Shown here: piece by piece, positions 1 to 7,354 of the stretch | Layout of the letters: every line of letters starts with the position of its first letter | Position numbering within the stretch: the first letter of the stretch is position 1 | Made by a program: the position numbers and the translations under genes | The notes under the pieces: model-generated | The model's database searches: none | What the model was told of the DNA's origin: nothing | The model's input: only the letters and a program-made list of their open reading frames with translations | NCBI GenBank assembly: GCA_016934875.1 | Contig: JAFGSC010000213.1 | Location: 1-7,708 of the forward strand | Direction of reading: 5' to 3' | Origin: Candidatus Atribacteria bacterium | Lineage (GTDB): Bacteria > Atribacterota > Phoenicimicrobiia > Phoenicimicrobiales > Stramentimicrobiaceae | DNA length: 7,708 bases

Positions 1-266
1 TTGGAATTACCCTTTGAATACAAAATTCAGCCAATTCTATTCTATGGTAAAATATTGTTGTAGAAATTCAATTTCCACTTTGTATTTCTAATTGAATGGG
101 CAGGCAATGAAAAAAACTTATACTTATTCGCCTTAGTTTTAACATTACCTTGTACAATATAAGCGCAAATACAAAAAAAATAATGCACAAAATACTTAAC
201 GTATTAAAATCTTCTATTAACCACAGAGCGAAATACTGATTAGAAAAATACTGCAAAAGACCGAAC

Positions 267-770
267 CTATAAAATGATTTTGATGGATAAATCTAACTTT
301 TCATTCAAATCGATCACATGCAAATCTTCATCCGGTGTACCCTTTTTAAATACTAAGATAAAACTGGCTTTACTGGATAATGGATAGGGAAGCCAATGCC
401 AGACATTTGGCTTAAAATTAAATCCCTTGGTACCATCAATGAAAAAAGCCTTTACCGAATCTCTGACAGGCAAATTTGAAGCGGAATTATTAGCCACCAA
501 TACAATGGATTGACCGGAAACGGGTATCATGGCTTCTGAAGTATTTTGATGACGCTCAAAATTATTACATTCAAAAGAACGTTTTGATTTAACATCCAGC
601 CAACAAAATTGACTGATCCCCTGGTCTATTTTTACTTCGCTGATTCCGCACCAAAGATTAAGATCATCATTGGAGCAATCAGGTTTGCTATCTGGCATGT
701 CTAAGATATCCCCATAGTGTTTAAAAGATTCCCTATTTAAAGCCTCTACCTTAATCTCGACTGTTTTCAT
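267..770 (-). CDS. Ureidoglycolate lyase (AllA)-family protein, function unclear
   Basis: A 167-residue cytoplasmic protein of the ureidoglycolate lyase family (PF04115, a cupin-like fold). AllA itself splits ureidoglycolate into glyoxylate and urea. Family landmarks are FKHYGDIL (16-23), FERHQNTSEAMIPVSG (71-86), KAFFIDGTKGFNFKPNVWHWLPYPL (107-131, in parts) and FILVFKKGT (137-145). The length matches the family (about 160). E. coli AllA has WHHPL where this protein has WHWLPYPL, so the second histidine is replaced and the loop is longer. GGAGG lies 5 bases before the ATG. It is the last gene of the operon, 23 bases after the kinase, and no allantoinase, allantoate or glyoxylate gene is visible. 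I infer it acts on the sugar catabolised by this operon, or on a side product, rather than on purine degradation. Family membership is fairly sure; the reaction is not. Confidence 0.82.
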   Translation of the reverse strand: MKTVEIKVEALNRESFKHYGDILDMPDSKPDCSNDDLNLWCGISEVKIDQGISQFCWLDVKSKRSFECNNFERHQNTSEAMIPVSGQSIVLVANNSASNLPVRDSVKAFFIDGTKGFNFKPNVWHWLPYPLSSKASFILVFKKGTPDEDLHVIDLNEKLDLSIKIIL

Positions 771-793
771 TTTTTCCTCCTTTGAACATAATT

Positions 794-2347
794 CTAACTG
801 TTCAGGTTATACATATGATAACTCAAATCATAAGCACTGTCTTTTAATGCCCAATAGGTCTTTTCATACTGGTCAACAAAAAATTTATACTTTTCATGAT
901 TTTCCATATTGGGATTCACTGTATCTTTCACCTTGACCATACGATTTGCGGCATCATTGATATTTCTATATTTACCAGCAGCCACAGCCCCCAAAATTGC
1001 TGAACCTAGCGCTGCTGCCTCAACAGTAGTGGTTCTTTTAATAGGCAATCCAGTCACATCAGCATAAATCTGAAGCCATAATCTGCTGTTGGTAGTACCT
1101 CCACAGGCAATAATTTCTTTAACTTCAAAATCGCTATTTTTCATTGTTCTTAGTATAATTTCTGTTCCATATGCTACTCCTTCCATAATTGCCCGGTAGA
1201 TATGCGCTGGAGTATGTTTTAAGGAAAGTCCTCGAATCACTCCCCTACTGTAGGGGTCGACATAGGGTGTCCTGTTGCCCTGCCAATGCTCTAACACAAT
1301 CACTCCTTCTGACCCGGGTGGCAGTAGCTCTGCCTGTTGATTCATGTATTCATAGATACTCAGCCTTTCTTTTTCTGCTTCTTCCTCAATTTTTTTATTA
1401 ATCAAATTGGTCTTGAACCATTTTAATACTGAACCTGTGGAAGTCTGACCACCTTCAATCAAATAGGCGCCATCGATGATTGCATCAGGGTATGTTCCAA
1501 AAAGTCCTTTTGTATGAAATCTTTTATCAGACATGCCTAACAAAAGATGGGAAGAACCTGTAATATAGGCTAGCTGACCAGTTTTCAGGGCATTCAATCC
1601 GATGACTGCTATCATTGCATCGGCTCCTCCCTGAGCCACTGGTATCCCTTCCCGAAGACCAGTTTTTTCGGCAACTTCCTTTCTTAAAATTCCTGCTATT
1701 TCACCCAGTTTTAAAACTTTCTTGGGTAGCTTTTCAAATATGTCTTCGAGTCCAATTTTTTTATAAAATTCTCTTGGAAAGCCACCTCTTTCATTATCAT
1801 AATATCCCCTGACAGATGTAGTGCAAATTCCTAAAGTCCATTCCCCAGTCAGTTCGTAAGTAAGCCAATCCGTATATTCAGCAATTAGTTTTGTTTTTTT
1901 ATATATTTCTGGCTGGTTTTTCTTTACCCACAAATTTTTACATGGAAACCATTCTGCAGACACTTTGCTATATCCATTATAACCCCTCGCTGGATCATCA
2001 ATAGATTCAATAAACTTTGCTTCCTCAGATGATCTTACATCCATCCAGATAATGGGGTCACGTGTAGGCCTGTTATACTCGTCAAAAAATACTACAGAGC
2101 AACAGGTTGCATCTAACCCAATGGCTATTACATCTTGGGGGTTAATTCCAGAAATGTGAATAGCCTCAATCATAGATTGAATGAGGGCTTTTCTCCAATC
2201 TTCTACTTTTTGTTCTGCCCAACCGGGATTCTGATAATATGTCTCATATGGGTGGGAGCCAAATCCCAGTATATTTCCCTTTAAATCAAAAACCCCTGTT
2301 CTAATACTTTCAGTACCTGCATCAATACCTAATAAATATTCAGCCAT
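794..2347 (-). CDS. FGGY-family carbohydrate kinase (pentulose/ribulokinase-like)
   Basis: A 517-residue cytoplasmic sugar kinase that should phosphorylate the imported carbohydrate, or a keto form of it, using ATP. The N-terminal phosphate-binding loop is GIDAGTESIRTGVFD (7-21). Other landmarks are GLDATCCSVV (77-86), IIWMDVR (99-105), EWFPCKNLWV (132-141, FGGY signature 1 region), DWLTYELTG (160-168), GGAD (240-243) with Asp243 as likely catalytic base, ITGSSHLLLG (262-271), EGGQTSTGSVL (298-308) and CGGTTNSRLWLQIYADVTG (415-433). Residues 369-389 fit the PROSITE-type FGGY signature 2. The layout is closest to ribulokinase/D-ribulokinase-like members and unlike xylulokinase or LsrK, but I cannot name the sugar. 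GGAGG lies 9 bases before the ATG. Its sampled GC (33-55%) is higher than that of the ATPase. It follows the transporter genes after 137 bases and precedes the AllA-family gene by 23. Confidence 0.95.
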   Translation of the reverse strand: MAEYLLGIDAGTESIRTGVFDLKGNILGFGSHPYETYYQNPGWAEQKVEDWRKALIQSMIEAIHISGINPQDVIAIGLDATCCSVVFFDEYNRPTRDPIIWMDVRSSEEAKFIESIDDPARGYNGYSKVSAEWFPCKNLWVKKNQPEIYKKTKLIAEYTDWLTYELTGEWTLGICTTSVRGYYDNERGGFPREFYKKIGLEDIFEKLPKKVLKLGEIAGILRKEVAEKTGLREGIPVAQGGADAMIAVIGLNALKTGQLAYITGSSHLLLGMSDKRFHTKGLFGTYPDAIIDGAYLIEGGQTSTGSVLKWFKTNLINKKIEEEAEKERLSIYEYMNQQAELLPPGSEGVIVLEHWQGNRTPYVDPYSRGVIRGLSLKHTPAHIYRAIMEGVAYGTEIILRTMKNSDFEVKEIIACGGTTNSRLWLQIYADVTGLPIKRTTTVEAAALGSAILGAVAAGKYRNINDAANRMVKVKDTVNPNMENHEKYKFFVDQYEKTYWALKDSAYDLSYHMYNLNS

Positions 2348-2444
2348 TATTTTAATCCTCCAAAGAAAATTTACACATCCAAAATGTCCCCAAAAAATCC
2401 CTTAACGATTACCTGCTTGACATTTTTCTACTGACTTTAAGAAA

Positions 2445-2458
2445 ATATTGCGCAACAT
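2445..2458. promoter_or_regulatory. Palindrome in permease-kinase gap, possible operator
   Basis: The 137-base gap 2348-2484 separates the transporter genes from the kinase. It contains the perfect palindrome TTGCGCAA (2448-2455), extended to 14 bases (ATATTGCGCAACAT) with one mismatched pair. A short dyad with a central CG step is the form many dimeric repressors recognise, so this could be an operator for separate control of kinase and AllA-family genes. I found no second copy in the leader of the operon, and no regulator gene lies in the window, so the role is inferred. I see no convincing leftward promoter or terminator in this gap. Confidence 0.3.
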
Positions 2459-2484
2459 GAATATGATTTGGCAATCTTTACTAT

Positions 2485-3480
2485 TTATACCTTTTTCAGC
2501 AATTTTGGTGATTCTTTCTCACGATAGAAGTTAATTACCATTACCAGGATCAATATTAAACCCCATATAACTTTTTTGAAAAAAGGACTGAATGATAAAA
2601 TGTTAAAGCCGCTTTGAAGAATTTGAAGTGTAAAAATACCCATTATAAGACCGTATAGGTTGCCTTCTCCTCCGCTGGGGTCTACTCCACCTAACACACA
2701 CACTAATATTGCCTGGAGAAGATAAACTTCACCATAACCTGGCCTGATTGAATTTACCCTGGAAATCATGATTATGGAAGCTATTCCCGCAAAAAGTCCA
2801 CTGACCATATATGCCTTGATTAAAATATTTTCATTCCTTATCCCGCTGAAACGAGCAGCTATCGGATTAGAACCCAACATAAATACACTGAAGCCAAATG
2901 TTGTTCTATTAATTATTATTACTATTGCCAACACGCAAATAATAAATATTATCATTGGAATAGGTATTAAAAATACTGTCCCACTTCCTATATACAAAAA
3001 TTTTCCGGGAAATCCCACGATACCATAACCTTTTGTTACAATAATTGAAATACCTGTAAAAAGTCCCATTGTACCTAATGTAGCAAGAATAGCCGGCACT
3101 CCAACATAAGCCACCAAAACACCATTTAAAAAACCACAAATTAAAGAAACGATCAGGGCTGCGGTAATTGCTAAAAGTATTGTATATATTTCCTCATATC
3201 CGCCTGTTTGGAAAATATTATATTTTGTTAGCACAAGGGCAGCCACTATGCCTGACAAGTTGGCTGTAGCAACTACTGACAAATCTATTCCACCTGTCAA
3301 CATTGCCAACATCATCGCAATTGCAAGTAATCCGAATTCAGGAATCTGGCTGAACATTGATTGGAAATTCCTAACAGTTAAAAATTTATTTGGTAAAAAT
3401 ATCGAAATTATCACAAAAACACTGATCATTATTATAAATAAAGTAAATATATTCGAATGTTTTGAATATTTGCCTAACAA
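2485..3480 (-). CDS. CUT2 sugar ABC transporter permease 2 (TTG start)
   Basis: A 331-residue BPD_transp_2 membrane protein, the probable partner of the upstream permease. It carries LTGGIDLS (61-68), NGVLVAYVGVPAILATLGT (119-137), the cytoplasmic-loop motif FMLGSNPIAARFSGI (200-214), LLQAILVCVLGG (254-265) and GGEGNLYGLIMG (270-281). Hydrophobic segments lie near 11-29, 47-61, 74-85, 100-125, 130-148, 170-190, 222-240, 254-290 and 303-318. I place the start at a TTG because AGGAGG (3491-3486) lies exactly 5 bases upstream, no ATG or GTG fits that site, and the gap from the previous gene is only 19 bases. The protein ends in a lysine-rich tail (KLLKKV). Function is secure at family level; substrate specificity is not visible. 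Confidence 0.94.
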   Translation of the reverse strand: MLGKYSKHSNIFTLFIIMISVFVIISIFLPNKFLTVRNFQSMFSQIPEFGLLAIAMMLAMLTGGIDLSVVATANLSGIVAALVLTKYNIFQTGGYEEIYTILLAITAALIVSLICGFLNGVLVAYVGVPAILATLGTMGLFTGISIIVTKGYGIVGFPGKFLYIGSGTVFLIPIPMIIFIICVLAIVIIINRTTFGFSVFMLGSNPIAARFSGIRNENILIKAYMVSGLFAGIASIIMISRVNSIRPGYGEVYLLQAILVCVLGGVDPSGGEGNLYGLIMGIFTLQILQSGFNILSFSPFFKKVIWGLILILVMVINFYREKESPKLLKKV

Positions 3481-3499
3481 AGAATCCTCCTATTAATAC

Positions 3500-4525
3500 T
3501 TACCTTCTAAAGATTATATTCCCAACGCTCATCTTGTTTTGATAAGAAGTAATGCTAACGCTGATTATAATTATTAGTCCGACAAACAAATCATGCCAAT
3601 AAGAAGATAACCCAACCAAAATAAGGCTGTTGTTTAAAATTGTTATCATAGCTACACCCATGATTGTACCTATAATTGTACCAGTACCTCCAGTTATTCT
3701 AGTACCACCTAAAACTACTGCTGCTATTACGCTAAGTTCATCTCCGACAATATATGTAGGATTACCATAACGTATTAGTGATATATGAATTACTCCAGCA
3801 ATGCCAGCTAGAAAGCCTACATAACAATAGATAAAGAATTGTATCTTAGGTATGTTAAATGCAGAACGTATTGCAGAATTAATATCACCGCCGATGGCAT
3901 ATATTCCTCTTCCCAACATGGTGTATTTTAAAATAAGCCAGGTTAATATAGCTATAATAATAAATACTATTACAAAAATAGATAATCCATAATATACCCC
4001 ATTAGGTTTAGTAAGAGTAAACACATCAAATGAACCGAAGGCTTTAAAACAATCCGGTAATTGTGCTGAATTAATTGCCTTAGTTCCGACAATAGTAAGT
4101 AATGCTCCATGAAAAACACTTGAAGTTCCTAATGTCGCAATAAGCGTAGGTATGTTAAATTTGGAAATTAAAAAACCATTGATTGCTCCTAGGACAACAC
4201 CAACTGAGCAGGAAATTAAAAATGCAAGCATAATATTGTCTATTCCGCTGGCAATAAGAAAATTAGCAGCGATATATTGCCCCGAAATAGCAACTGCAGT
4301 AAAAGATATATCAATCCCTCCTGAAAGCAATACTACAAATACTCCGATAGCCATGATACCCATGACTGCACTGCTTTTACCTAAGTCGAATAAGTTCTCC
4401 AACGACATAAAATTTGGATTTAAATAAGTAATGAACAATGAATACATAACTATTACTACAAATAAATATAGTTCATGTTGTTTTAATAATCTCTGGATTT
4501 TAAAATTTTTTATATCTTTTTTCAT
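3500..4525 (-). CDS. CUT2 sugar ABC transporter permease 1
   Basis: A 341-residue polytopic membrane protein of the RbsC/AraH (BPD_transp_2) family, one of two subunits that should form the import channel. Family hallmarks are LSGGIDIS (67-74) between hydrophobic segments, FNIPTLIATLGT (123-134), GRGIYAIGGD (205-214, the probable cytoplasmic contact with the ATPase) and the stretch ELSVIAAVVLGG to GTGTIIGTIMG (263-290). Hydrophobic segments are visible near 19-35, 52-68, 98-120, 127-147, 179-199, 229-247, 266-295 and 310-326. The basic N-terminus should be cytoplasmic. The ATG lies 9 bases after the ATPase stop; TAAGG of that stop region serves as its ribosome binding site. It is similar in plan to, but clearly diverged from, the second permease, which fits a heterodimeric channel of the LsrC/LsrD kind rather than an RbsC homodimer. 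Confidence 0.95.
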   Translation of the reverse strand: MKKDIKNFKIQRLLKQHELYLFVVIVMYSLFITYLNPNFMSLENLFDLGKSSAVMGIMAIGVFVVLLSGGIDISFTAVAISGQYIAANFLIASGIDNIMLAFLISCSVGVVLGAINGFLISKFNIPTLIATLGTSSVFHGALLTIVGTKAINSAQLPDCFKAFGSFDVFTLTKPNGVYYGLSIFVIVFIIIAILTWLILKYTMLGRGIYAIGGDINSAIRSAFNIPKIQFFIYCYVGFLAGIAGVIHISLIRYGNPTYIVGDELSVIAAVVLGGTRITGGTGTIIGTIMGVAMITILNNSLILVGLSSYWHDLFVGLIIIISVSITSYQNKMSVGNIIFRR

Positions 4526-4534
4526 TAGACTACC

Positions 4535-6049
4535 TTAAACAATCTTTCTTGACAAAATTTCTAACAGCTTGTCCTCAGATACTTCATTTGTATCCATTTC
4601 TTTGACCATCCTGCCTTCTTTGATTACAATTAATCGGTTACAATTATTGAGAATTTCCTGAATTTCGTCAGAAATTATTATGACTCCCATGCCTCGATTA
4701 GCCAAATTCCTTATGATGTGATGTATATTACTTTTTGAAGCAACATCAATGCCCACAGTCGGGCCATCCAAAATAAAAATCTTTGGATTAGTAGCAAGCC
4801 ACTTAGCAATTACAATTCTCTGCTGATTACCACCTGAAAGTGATTGAGCTGATGTATCTAAAGATGGCGCTAACACATTCAGTTCTTCGGTCCACTCTTT
4901 TGCAGATTTATATTTATTATTATTATTGATTAAATTAAACCTACTTAATAGACTTTTTAATACAGTAACTACAATATTGTTTCCGATTGATTTTTTTATA
5001 AATAGACCTTGGTTAAGCCTGTCTTCAGGTAAATAACTTAAACCTAAATCAATAGCATCTTTTGGATATTTTATATTAGCTAACTTTCCATCAATATAGA
5101 TGTTTCCTGAATCAGGTTTGTTTAAACCAAAAAGGGCCAAGGCAAGTTCTGTTCTACCTGAGCCAAGGATACCAGTTATTCCTATAATTTCTCCAGAATA
5201 TACTTTAAAACTTATATCCTGAAAATTTCCTTTTTTGGAAAGATCTTTAACTTCTAATAAGGGCTTTTTTGGTTCTAATTTTTCCTTCTGGTAATTAAAT
5301 GCGGAATTGGTTATCTTTCTTCCACTCATATAAAAAGACAGTTTGTCATGATTTAAATCTTTTGTATTGTAAACACCAACCAATTTTCCGTCCCTGATAA
5401 CTGTTACTTTTTCTGATATTTTTAGAACCTCACTTAATTTATGACTGACAAAAAGAGTAGAAATTCCTCTTTTCTTTAAATCAGTAATGACCGAAAACAA
5501 AAAATCTATTTCTTTTTTTGCAATAGCTGTAGTAGGCTCATCCATAATAATTAGTTTAGCATCTTGTGTTAATGCTCTGCAGATGGCTACAAGCTGTTTG
5601 TTGGCAATAGAAATATTCTCCACTTTTTCTTCTAAATTTAGTTCTTTATTAATCCTGGATATTTCTTTTTCTGCAATATCGTTAATTTCATGCCAACTAA
5701 TAATTTTTCTTTTTCTTTCTACCATCTGGTTTAAAGAAATATTCTCAGCAATAGTCATATTAGGAAATAAAGATAAATCCTGGTAAATTACTTGAATTCC
5801 TTCTCTTATAGAATCAATAGCATGTAACTTTTTAAAGCTTTTTCCGTTGATAATAATCTCGCCTTCATCTGGTTGGACTACTCCAGCAATTATTTTTATC
5901 AAAGTAGACTTTCCCGAACCATTTTCTCCAACCAGACAATCAATTTCTCCTTTATGAATAGATAGGCTTACTTTATCCAATGCCTGTACACCAACATATG
6001 ATTTACTTACATTTTTAACTTCTAAAAACTTTTCTGAATTTTCAGGCAT
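4535..6049 (-). CDS. CUT2 sugar ABC importer ATPase, two nucleotide-binding domains
   Basis: A 504-residue RbsA/MglA-type ATPase that powers sugar import from the cytoplasmic face of the membrane. The length is normal for the family. In domain 1 (about 8-245) the Walker A GENGSGKST (41-49), Q-loop Q90, Walker B with D170-E171 and switch histidine H203 are intact, but the signature is degenerate (SIANKQ, 147-152). In domain 2 (about 264-504) the Walker A is degenerate (GILGSGRT, 293-300) and the signature LSGGNQQ (404-410) is canonical. The Walker B reads LDGPT, with Gly429 where the catalytic glutamate would be, and Asp461 sits at the switch-histidine position. PEDR (341-344) is the usual family motif. 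One ATP site (domain 1 Walker motifs plus domain 2 signature) should therefore be hydrolytic and the other inactive. The stop codon TAA overlaps the ribosome binding site of the next gene, 9 bases away, implying translational coupling. The transported sugar cannot be read from this protein. Confidence 0.96.
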   Translation of the reverse strand: MPENSEKFLEVKNVSKSYVGVQALDKVSLSIHKGEIDCLVGENGSGKSTLIKIIAGVVQPDEGEIIINGKSFKKLHAIDSIREGIQVIYQDLSLFPNMTIAENISLNQMVERKRKIISWHEINDIAEKEISRINKELNLEEKVENISIANKQLVAICRALTQDAKLIIMDEPTTAIAKKEIDFLFSVITDLKKRGISTLFVSHKLSEVLKISEKVTVIRDGKLVGVYNTKDLNHDKLSFYMSGRKITNSAFNYQKEKLEPKKPLLEVKDLSKKGNFQDISFKVYSGEIIGITGILGSGRTELALALFGLNKPDSGNIYIDGKLANIKYPKDAIDLGLSYLPEDRLNQGLFIKKSIGNNIVVTVLKSLLSRFNLINNNNKYKSAKEWTEELNVLAPSLDTSAQSLSGGNQQRIVIAKWLATNPKIFILDGPTVGIDVASKSNIHHIIRNLANRGMGVIIISDEIQEILNNCNRLIVIKEGRMVKEMDTNEVSEDKLLEILSRKIV

Positions 6050-6169
6050 CCTAACCTCACCACATTATTTTTTCTTTTTTCCTTAAAAGATTTTTTTATT
6101 AATTTTTTTAAAAATAAATAAAAACTATTATAAACTATATGATTTAAAAATAAGATAAATTTGGGATTT
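6050..6169 (-). promoter_or_regulatory. AT-rich gap with possible internal promoter
   Basis: This 120-base stretch between the stem-loop and the ATPase start is extremely AT-rich. It contains a perfect leftward TATAAT (6132-6127), about 77 bases before the ATPase ATG, but I see no good -35 hexamer at 16-19 bases. The ATPase ribosome binding site, GAGG, ends 5 bases before its ATG. A weak internal promoter for the transporter genes is possible, but a perfect -10 hexamer is expected by chance in sequence this AT-rich. Confidence 0.2.
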
Positions 6170-6212
6170 AAAGGCTGGCTGAAAAACTATGCAAAATCTA
6201 CAACCAGCCTTT
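6170..6212 (-). promoter_or_regulatory. Stem-loop after the binding-protein gene
   Basis: Arms 6170-6181 and 6201-6212 form a 12-bp stem (11 Watson-Crick pairs and one G-U in the leftward RNA) around a 19-base loop, starting 18 bases after the binding-protein stop codon. In the leftward transcript the stem is followed by AAATCCC rather than a U tract, so it is not a canonical intrinsic terminator in that direction. Stem-loops at this place in sugar ABC operons commonly block 3' exonucleases or cause partial termination, so that binding protein is made in excess over membrane components. I infer that role here. Read rightward, the stem is followed by TTCTCTTT, but no rightward gene ends nearby. 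Confidence 0.7.
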
Positions 6213-6230
6213 TCTCTTTAAGAGATGTTT

Positions 6231-7232
6231 CTATAAATCGTATTCGTCAATATTCTCAACGGTAACATCTTTCCAAGCATTACCATAAATAACAGGGAAA
6301 CCATGTTCATTTACTTTAATAGTAATATTTTCATAACCAGGTTTACCTAAATCCATTCCTTCTTTAATCTCATTACCTTTGAGAAGTTCCCAGGCTACTT
6401 TAGCGGTAACATAGCCTGCATCTGCTGGAATCCAAAAATGAATAGACTTTGCAGAACCATTCTTTAAGTAATCATAGGCAACGGAAGGCAAGCAGGTTCC
6501 ATAGGCACCTACTTTACCAACAAGGCCTTTTTCTTCAATTGCTAAAGAAAATCCTGGAACACCACACATAGCAGTTCCCATGATACCCTTTAAATTTGGA
6601 TAGGTTTTTAGGAGTTCAAGAGCCTTTTCATAGTCAATTTGTTGATTTTCACGATCTTCTACCCTTTCAGCTACCATTTTCATATTAGGATATTTATCTT
6701 TCTGCTGTGCCACTGCACCATCAACCCATTCATTGTGCGTTGTAGAAGTAAGATGACCTACAAAGGTGGCATATTCACCCTCATAATTCATATCTTCTGC
6801 CATGACATCCATCATATGTCTTCCATAGGCATTATTGTCAAAAGCCTCAATATCAAAGCTCACTTGTTTCTGATTTGAAGCTTCATGCGTGAGGGTAAGA
6901 ATTCCAGCATCATTCGCTTTTTTAAAAACCGGTTCCAATGCTACTGGGTCGTTAGGAACAACCAGGATTGCATCTACGCCTTTAGCGATTAAATCCTCAA
7001 TTAAGGCAACCTGAGAAGCAGGGTCAGCAGTATCTGCGCCAACTTGATAAGCGTTTACTCCTGTTTCTTTAGCAAATTCCTCAATACCTAACCTCATATT
7101 GTCAAACCAAGCAACTCCCTCCAGTTTAACTACCATAACAATTTCAAAATCGGTATCATCTGCCAAGGTAAACGATGAAAAAGTAAACAGGGATAACGCT
7201 ACAACCAATATACCTAAAATGATCTTTTTCAT
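6231..7232 (-). CDS. Periplasmic sugar-binding protein of a CUT2 ABC importer
   Basis: A 333-residue type I periplasmic binding protein (RbsB/COG1879, Peripla_BP_4 type) that should capture a carbohydrate outside the inner membrane and deliver it to the permeases encoded downstream. Residues 1-24 are a signal peptide: Lys2-Lys3, a hydrophobic core, then a signal peptidase I site after Thr-Leu-Ala (A24). There is no lipobox cysteine, so the protein is probably soluble in a periplasm. Recognisable stretches are VVKLEGVAWFDNM (34-46), DLIAKGVDAILVVPND (80-95), THEASN (115-120), DIEAFDNNAYG (127-137) and THNEWVDGA (165-173). From memory, this pattern occurs in proteins annotated 'autoinducer 2 ABC transporter substrate-binding protein' in Clostridia and rhizobia, a label that does not prove AI-2 binding. 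AAGG lies about 7 bases before the ATG. It is the first gene of the operon, and its sampled GC (about 43-45%) is higher than that of the transporter genes behind it. The fold and role are secure; the ligand is unknown. Confidence 0.95.
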   Translation of the reverse strand: MKKIILGILVVALSLFTFSSFTLADDTDFEIVMVVKLEGVAWFDNMRLGIEEFAKETGVNAYQVGADTADPASQVALIEDLIAKGVDAILVVPNDPVALEPVFKKANDAGILTLTHEASNQKQVSFDIEAFDNNAYGRHMMDVMAEDMNYEGEYATFVGHLTSTTHNEWVDGAVAQQKDKYPNMKMVAERVEDRENQQIDYEKALELLKTYPNLKGIMGTAMCGVPGFSLAIEEKGLVGKVGAYGTCLPSVAYDYLKNGSAKSIHFWIPADAGYVTAKVAWELLKGNEIKEGMDLGKPGYENITIKVNEHGFPVIYGNAWKDVTVENIDEYDL

Positions 7233-7327
7233 TTTCTTTTCCTTTCAAAATATTTTTTTACAATCGTTTTTCATTCACTCTTTTCAACACTTGCTGCCTT
7301 CTCATTCTTGTTTTTATATTTTATCAA

Positions 7328-7351
7328 ACTGATTAACTGATTAACTGACTT
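7328..7351. repeat. 8-bp tandem repeat, about 2.6 copies
   Basis: ACTGATTA (7328-7335) is repeated exactly at 7336-7343 and continues as ACTGACTT (7344-7351), which keeps the first five bases. It lies directly between the orphan Shine-Dalgarno sequence and a TTG codon in the leftward reading, so changes in copy number would alter that spacing. It may also simply be a replication-slippage product. Confidence 0.55.
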
Positions 7352-7354
7352 TAC

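Noticed and set aside
68..256. A 62-residue leftward frame with one hydrophobic segment, directly after the AllA-family gene
   Set aside because: It needs a TTG start with only a weak AGG nine bases upstream, the sequence is very AT-rich, and the protein resembles nothing I know. A tiny membrane protein cannot be excluded, but support is insufficient.
1..266. Search for the operon's terminator
   Set aside because: GAAATTCAATTTC (63-75) is a 6-bp dyad with one central base, and 1-8 can pair with 24-34 only through a bulge. Neither has a loop-plus-U-tract form in the leftward direction, so no terminator is called.
267..770. Calling the last gene allA in an allantoin pathway
   Set aside because: There are no purine-degradation genes nearby, and the WHH motif is altered, so only family membership is claimed.
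1189..1812. Rightward frames at 1189-1401 and 1615-1812 inside the kinase gene
   Set aside because: Antisense shadows of a strongly supported FGGY kinase, with no ribosome binding site or recognisable protein.
5487..5786. Rightward 99-residue frame inside the ATPase gene
   Set aside because: It is antisense to domain 1 of the ATPase; hydrophobic residues arise from the complement of lysine- and glutamate-rich codons.
6170..6212. Intrinsic terminator for a rightward transcript
   Set aside because: The stem is followed by a T-rich run in that direction, but no rightward gene ends here.
794..7232. Naming the operon lsr (autoinducer-2 uptake)
   Set aside because: The binding protein resembles proteins carrying that label, but the kinase is ribulokinase-like rather than LsrK, and lsrF, lsrG and lsrR are absent from the window.
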